NCBI GenBank assembly: GCA_904063045.1
Contig: CAJFCJ010000014.1
Location: forward strand, 1,175,643-1,239,642
Source: Dimorphilus gyrociliatus
Lineage: Eukaryota > Annelida > Polychaeta > Dinophilidae
Length of the DNA: 64,000 bases
Reading direction: 5' to 3'
In this document: piece after piece, positions 58,621 through 64,000 of the stretch
Layout: each line of letters starts with the position of its first letter
How positions within the stretch are numbered: the first letter of the stretch is position 1
Position numbers and translations under genes: made by a program
Notes under the pieces: generated by a model
What the model saw: the letters and a program-made list of their open reading frames with translations, nothing else
Told to the model about the DNA's origin: nothing
The model's database searches: none

Positions 58621-60855
58621 ATGGGGAAAAAAACTAGAAGAATTCAATCTATATCTGAGAGGCGAGGTCTTCAGGATGAACTTTTGCGTATTACTGCAAT
58701 GCAAGAAGGTGTTACTAGTGCCAAGCTGGAATGGCAAGCGCACGAACAAACACGTTCCCTAGTCGATAAAATAAGAAATCTAGAGGCGACCTTTGAACGG
58801 CCAACCACGCCGAGAAAGGAGCGCATGGAAGCGCTACTGGAGTGGGCAAAGGATTCGCTAAAGATTGATGTATCGAGCATAAAAATTGAAGAAAATGAAA
58901 AGAAAGGATTTGGTTTTGTTGCCTCTAGGGATATGGCCGAGAATGAGGTAATTTTGACAATTCCCGATAACTACTTTTTGAAACTGCCTAGAAATGGTCC
59001 AGTGGCAAAATTCATTAGTCAGGATAAGATGCTCATCTTTATGCCAAACGTGGCTTTAGCAGTTTATCTATTAAGCGAATATTTCAATAAAAAGTCGTTT
59101 TGGAAAGTATACTTCGGTAAATAACATTGTATAAGTATTAAATTTCATTTGTAATAAACAATCATTTTTGTTCCCCTCTCTCCATCCTAACCAGATGCTC
59201 TTCCCGATTCGTTTGATACAGTATTGTATTGGTCCGACGAAGAGTTAAAAAGACTCAAGGGTTCAGTAGCATTCGGTAAAATTACTACACTATACTATAA
59301 AATCTATTGATTTAAAAAATTTTATCACTTTTATCTTTCCAAATAAATCTATTATCTATTTCGATTTATTATAGGTGAAGCAATAAAGCTATATCGAAAT
59401 ATTGCAAGACAGTACGCTTATCTATCAAAAGTCCTGCAGGTATGTATATACAAATGATGCAATAATACACGTTTCAAGATAATATACACAGTATATATAT
59501 ATATATATATATATCTATATATATCTATATATATATACAGTATGTATTTTATATATTTTATCTATATCTATATTTATATATATATTATATCTATTTATAG
59601 TACAGTTTATATTTTATGCATAAAAATAATTTTCCTTCTTTTTTTCACACATGTTCTATTGTTTTTTGCTGTAACAATTCGTCACGCTTTTGCCATTTCA
59701 GGCTTATGGTGATCCACAGCTCCCATTAATCTCTTATGATCAATACAGGTATTTGGGATGCTAGTTACTGTTTCTCTTGCTTTTATAGATCACTATCATA
59801 ATTATAATTATTGTAATTATTATTATTATTATTACTACCACTATTATTATTATTTAAACAGATATTTAAATCATACAGTATAAGTGAATTGTTTGTCTTT
59901 ATAATAAACAGATCTATATTGATATTCTCTTAATGTATTGTTTTTTAATCCTTTATTTTAGATGGGCCGTTTCAGTAATTATGACTAGACAAAATGCTTT
60001 AAATCCTGAAGCTTTTAATACTGCACTTGTTCCCTTGTGGGATAACTGTAATCATGAAGTTAATGCAGTAGCCAGTACGGATTATGTAATTGCTAAAGAA
60101 AAGATGGATCATGGTTACGCCGAATGTCATCTTACGCAGGCTGTAAAAGCTGGAAATCCAATTACAATAAACTATGGCAAGAAGCGAATTCTGCAGGATT
60201 TACTTTTACATTGCGGGTTCGTACCAGAGATTACTAATGCGTTGGAGAATCCAATTCGTATAAAACTGGGTGAGTTTGATTGTCTTCTTTAACCTGTTTT
60301 TTTTGTAATCCAAAACGATATTCTCTGAAGGAATTAGCACGGCCGATCGATTGTATGCTAAACGGTTGAAATTACTGGCTCTCTTTGGCTTGGAAGCCTC
60401 TTGTAGCTACGAAATTAGCTGTGACCTTCCTGAGAAGTCTCTGCTATATGTTTTCATTAGGGTGTTCCACATGGATGAAGGTAATCATGTTAAACTGTCG
60501 ATTGATGAACTATAGAGTTTTCTATATTGTTTTACTACTATTTTTTATAGCAACCATCGAAAAATGGCTGGAATCTGATAACTATTCTGTAATATCGATG
60601 CTAGAAGATTCTCCAGCTGGAGAGGAGATTGAACGAAAAGCTTGGAATCTTTTAAAGGAGCGACTATCTTTGATTCTTGCTTCCTACACAACCACCAAGG
60701 ACGAGGATATGGCAGCTGCGAAGTCGGATCAGAATCGTTTGGCATTTGCAACTCGTCTAAAAACGGCCGAAAAATGTGTTTTACAACGGCTAAAAGAAAT
60801 TTGTATTGAGTATATAGAACGTTTGGATAAAGAGATCCCTTCGTTGGAAAAATAA
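58621..60855 (+). CDS. SETD3: SETD3-like protein-histidine methyltransferase
   Basis: Seven exons (58621-59116, 59195-59275, 59375-59439, 59702-59748, 59962-60269, 60331-60480, 60551-60855) join in phase to 483 residues. The start MGKKTRR is close to the vertebrate MGKKSR. The SET domain opens at GFGFVASRDMAENEVILTIP and continues through FWKVYF, RWAVSVIMTRQNAL, PLWDNCNHEVN (the N-x-x-N-H SET motif) and INYGKKRILQDLLLHCGF. A Rubisco-LSMT-like C-terminal substrate-binding domain follows to EKEIL-type helices. SETD3 methylates His73 of actin. Introns contain TA repeats (59488-59600). Slightly shorter than the human protein because the disordered tail is missing. Confidence 0.94.
59487..59600. 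repeat. TA-rich microsatellite with TATACAGTATA units
   Basis: Imperfect TA, TATC and TATACAGTAT repeats filling much of the third SETD3 intron. A further TTATTATTATTA run is at about 59815-59853. Confidence 0.85.
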
Positions 60856-62102
60856 CGATATAGATGAAACATTTGTTTATTTTTATAAATCCACCATGCC
60901 ATTCAAAACAAAAGTTGTAATGTTTATGATACAAAAATGGACTGTGTATGGAATGGTACGTTTGTTTTTTTGTCTTGACTTGTTTTTGTTTGGCATCTAA
61001 CCAAGTATTGTACGAAAGTTTACGTCTCTATTTAGATTCATATACCTCTTCGTTTGGGCATCCCTTTCTACTTCGATCTCATGAAATCTAAATGGAACTG
61101 AATAATGCTTTCATTACTTTTCAAAACATAAAAACTAGAAAAAAGAGCAAAAACTATTGCCAAGTGGTATTTTACATAATAAACAAAAGAGCTTGTTGAA
61201 TATTTATCTATATTATAGACAAAAGACTATTATTGAGTTATTTTAGCCAAAAAGTCTAAATAAAGACAGAAAATATTGACTTTAATTAAACTATTTAAGA
61301 TTAAGAATGATCAATTCAGTAATGTTTAATAATGCTTTTTTCAAAGCCTACTATCTTTTTTTCAAAAACTGAAGAAATGATAAATCATATCATTCTTTTA
61401 TCATATAATTGTAGGTTTGTTTGAAATGCATATAGCAGAATTCATGATCTATCTCCCCACCGAAATATTCAGAGAATTGCTTACTGATTATTCAATAATA
61501 AGAAATACAATCATATTAGTCAATTATTCATATAAAAAAAGAAGTTATTTATTTAATTAAAAAAGCTTATCATTATATTATTATAATATAATTGATTCTT
61601 TTAAAATATATATTTATATATAGTATATATACAGTATATGTACATGTATATATATATATATATATATACTATATGTATTAGGTGCAATTAAATACTATCA
61701 CCTTGAACACCAGGAAAAAAAATTAGAAAAAAATTCAGCTTTAGTACACTTTTAGTAGTTTTTATAAAAGTTTCTTTTTTTGTTTCTATCTTTTTTTTTC
61801 CATATAATTTAAAACATAAAAAAACGCATGCATAGATAAAAACAAATGCTTTTTGATAAAAATGACTTTCTTCTTAACAGTTTTGTCTATGTTTTTCTTT
61901 CCAACAACAAACATTATTTCGTTAAGTGTTTCATTAAAGACAAAACTGCTATTACTATTATTGTAAGAAAAATTTTACTTATTTAATAATATTAATAATA
62001 ACATATTCGTTCAACTTTTTGGGAGAAAATATTTTAAAATTGAACACGGAGAGAAATTAAAGCCAGACAAAAAAATAAATTAATTTCATCGTATTGGCCT
62101 AT
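60856..62102. other. Intergenic, convergent 3' ends
   Basis: AT-rich with poly-T and poly-A tracts. A TA-repeat with TATACAGTATATGTACATGTATA lies at 61616-61674. No gene is supported. Confidence 0.65.
61616..61674. repeat. TA repeat containing TATACAGTATA
   Basis: Imperfect palindromic TA-rich tract flanked by TAGTATATA on both sides. Confidence 0.85.
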
Positions 62103-63853
62103 TTAATCAAGTTGTTTAAATAAAAATTTAACTTCTCTTAATTTAGAGGCAGATTTTGTCAAGTATTTTGACTGCTTTGGTGAGTCGATAATGCTACGAA
62201 CTTTTAGTAATAGACTATTGCATTCTTTGCATCTTTGAAAACGTTCTTCCCTGGAAATATCTACGGAATTACTACTTGGCGGGGTTGATATGTTGGCTTT
62301 GATAACTGAGGCGAAGCACTGAAGTATTGTTCTCACTGATGTAAGACTAACTAAGACATGACTGAAAAAAATTTAAACTATAATGAAAGAAAAGTGTAAA
62401 ATCAAAATTCATCTTACTTTTCATATTTACTATTCAATAATTCAATAAGACTTGGTAGAATAATTACGGCAAGATCAAGAGTCCAAAGAGAACTAAAGAA
62501 ATAAAAAAAGTTAATGTTTTTTGAAGTATTGTTTTACTTAAAACAAATATACTTTTTCTTTAACACAATTTCTAATAAATCGACAATTATTGAGGGATCT
62601 TTCATCCCTATTGCTGTTTCGATAGATGTTCTTATATTTCCTGCAGACCAAAGCACTCTAACGATTTGTAAATTTTTTGCTCTAGCCTGTAAAGCTTCTA
62701 TCATTGACGAATGACCTTTGATCAGTGATGCGGGAATTTCTGCTCTTGAAGCATTAGCATCACTATTTGTTTTTGGCATGAAGTCACTCATATTTATCAT
62801 TGGTTCCACATTCATCACGTCTTTGTCTTCAATAGGTTCAATGTTCGAATTTGGTTCCGCCTTATGTTCAATCTTAAGAATATTTTTTGTGGGATCCTCT
62901 TTTAAGACTTTCACTTTAAATTTATTCTCTGTTTCTTTCGTTTCTTTGTCGGGTTTTTTCGGAGTATAGAGTTTTTGGACAGGAGGAGTTCCTTGATGAG
63001 ATTTCTTTGGCCTAGTTGGTTTATCATCTCGCTTAAAAGGCTTATGCTTCTCAATTAATTCTTTTTCAAAATTTTCTCTATCGTCATTGGAAGCGTTAGG
63101 TCGAAGAAGACTTTGAGTAACCTGATATGTTGCAACATTTGTGCCGGAATGAGAAACTCCCACTATATAATCTTTACAAAATGCCAAGTCGCTTAAATTG
63201 CCCCATCCAGTTTTCACTGAATCTAGATATTCATTAGGTTCCCAACTATATACCTTTAAATAATCATTGCATGCAGCATAAACACAGTTCTCCGTAGAAT
63301 GAAATTTCACACATTTATAATCTGATGTAGTATCAGATGATTTAGATGAACCTAATGATTTAAAAACATCAATATCCCAAAAAGTTAAAGTTCGATCGGC
63401 TGTAGCAAAACATAGAAGGAATTCATTTGGATGAAATGCAACTGCTTTAACTGCAGCATTGGCCGACAACTGCGATATCTGCTTTCCAGAAGTAATATCA
63501 AAAATCCTAACTGTTGAGTCGTCTGAACCAGAACAGAACCATCGTCCATCTGGACTAAACTGAACACAATTGATACCCGCACTATGCCCACGATACGAGT
63601 AGACACAAGCTTTACGTTCTATATCCCAAAATTTAATATTTGTATCGTTACTACCAGATAAAATATAACGATCCGTCCAAGGATGAAAGTCAATAGTTTT
63701 CACGTTTGACTTGTGCCCGCTTAAAGTTCTAACGATTTTGCACTGTTCCAAATTCCACACTTTGAGACAGCCTGAAGACGAACCTGCTGCTATTAATTCT
63801 TCACTTTTGTTAAATTGAACACATTCTACTCCACTAGTATGACCAGAAAGGGT
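62103..63853 (-). CDS. KATNB1: Katanin p80 subunit B1 (5' end beyond window)
   Basis: Three exons (63853-62553, 62492-62418, 62361-62103) join in phase to 544 residues. The first begins directly after an acceptor, inside the WD40 domain, so the 5' exon or exons are off the right edge; the MFKININ stretch just upstream is intron. The repeats read LSGHTSGVECVQFN, LSGHKSNVKTIDFHP, YRGHSAGINCVQFSPDGRW and FHPNEFLLCFATADRTLTFWD, then the family segment YLKVYSWEPNEYLD. A basic linker leads to the conserved C-terminal con80 domain (LIKGHSSMIEALQARAKNLQIVRVLW), which binds the p60 ATPase. Katanin severs microtubules at centrosomes and spindle poles. WD repeat 1 is the only part missing. Confidence 0.95.
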
Positions 63854-64000
63854 CTGTTTATAAATATTTATATTAATTTTAAACAAACAGTATTTCTAAG
63901 AAAAGAAAATAAAAACTAAAAAAAAGTAAATTTTCAGGAATAGATTTCTTGTATTGTTGCTATTAAAAATATTTTTCTTTTTTTTTTGCAGTTTTGCAGC

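Noticed and set aside
63854-63886. Met start MFKININ for the katanin p80 frame
   Set aside because: It lies upstream of a clean CAG acceptor and would start inside the WD40 propeller with repeat 1 missing; it is intron.
1-64000. CRISPR arrays, operons, tRNA or rRNA genes
   Set aside because: None seen: no direct-repeat/spacer pattern, no tRNA B-box with a fitting cloverleaf, and the DNA is clearly intron-bearing eukaryotic.

Overview
The window is animal nuclear DNA. It is strongly AT-rich, genes are split by short GT-AG introns (mostly about 40-250 nt), and nearly every gene is a metazoan family: Dispatched, Delta-type Notch ligand, TM6SF, FAM161, WDR62/MABP1, katanin p80, SETD3, ABHD12, UBR7, RBM4/Lark and an OSBP-related protein. 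NACHT-LRR and death-fold genes together with an MNNL-DSL gene fit a compact-genome bilaterian. A small lophotrochozoan such as an annelid is my guess and is not proven. Gene models were built by reading splice sites and checking that exon phases join in frame; all homology calls are from memory of family motifs.

Layout. 0.4-3.5 kb (-): secreted EGF/TSP1-like mosaic protein. 4.9-6.6 kb (+): RBM4/Lark-like RNA-binding protein. 8.7-10.3 kb (+): OSBP-related lipid transfer protein. 11.1-13.6 kb (-): TM6SF. 13.9-17.1 kb (+): Dispatched. 17.7-18.8 kb (-): 7TM receptor. 20.4-23.3 kb (+): FAM161. 23.5-24.0 kb (-): Met/Gly-rich single-pass membrane protein. 24-29.4 kb: non-coding desert. 29.5-30.4 and 36.0-36.8 kb (-): two orphan genes carrying the zinc-knuckle and restriction-like-endonuclease tail of LINE retrotransposons. 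32.7-33.9 kb (-): UBR7. 36.9-37.5 kb (+): PPC/DUF296 protein. 38.4-49.0 kb: a CARD-like-NACHT-LRR gene (+) bracketed by four small tandem-death-fold genes (-). 50.3-54.4 kb (+): WDR62/MABP1. 55.0-56.6 kb (+): unusual MNNL-DSL-MNNL-like protein. 57.0-58.2 kb (+): ABHD12. 58.6-60.9 kb (+): SETD3. 62.1-63.9 kb (-): katanin p80, with its 5' end beyond the right edge.

How genes may work together. The 38-49 kb block looks like a local innate-immune or cell-death module: one NACHT-LRR sensor plus four paralogous adaptor-like proteins made of phase-1 exon cassettes. Dispatched and the DSL protein belong to Hedgehog and Notch signalling. FAM161, katanin p80 and WDR62 are all centrosome, cilium or microtubule proteins, but their presence in one window need not be functional.

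The strongest candidates for something undescribed are the death-fold/NLR cluster, the orphan endonuclease-domain pair, the DSL protein with a second MNNL-like domain and no EGF repeats, and the Met/Gly-repeat membrane protein.
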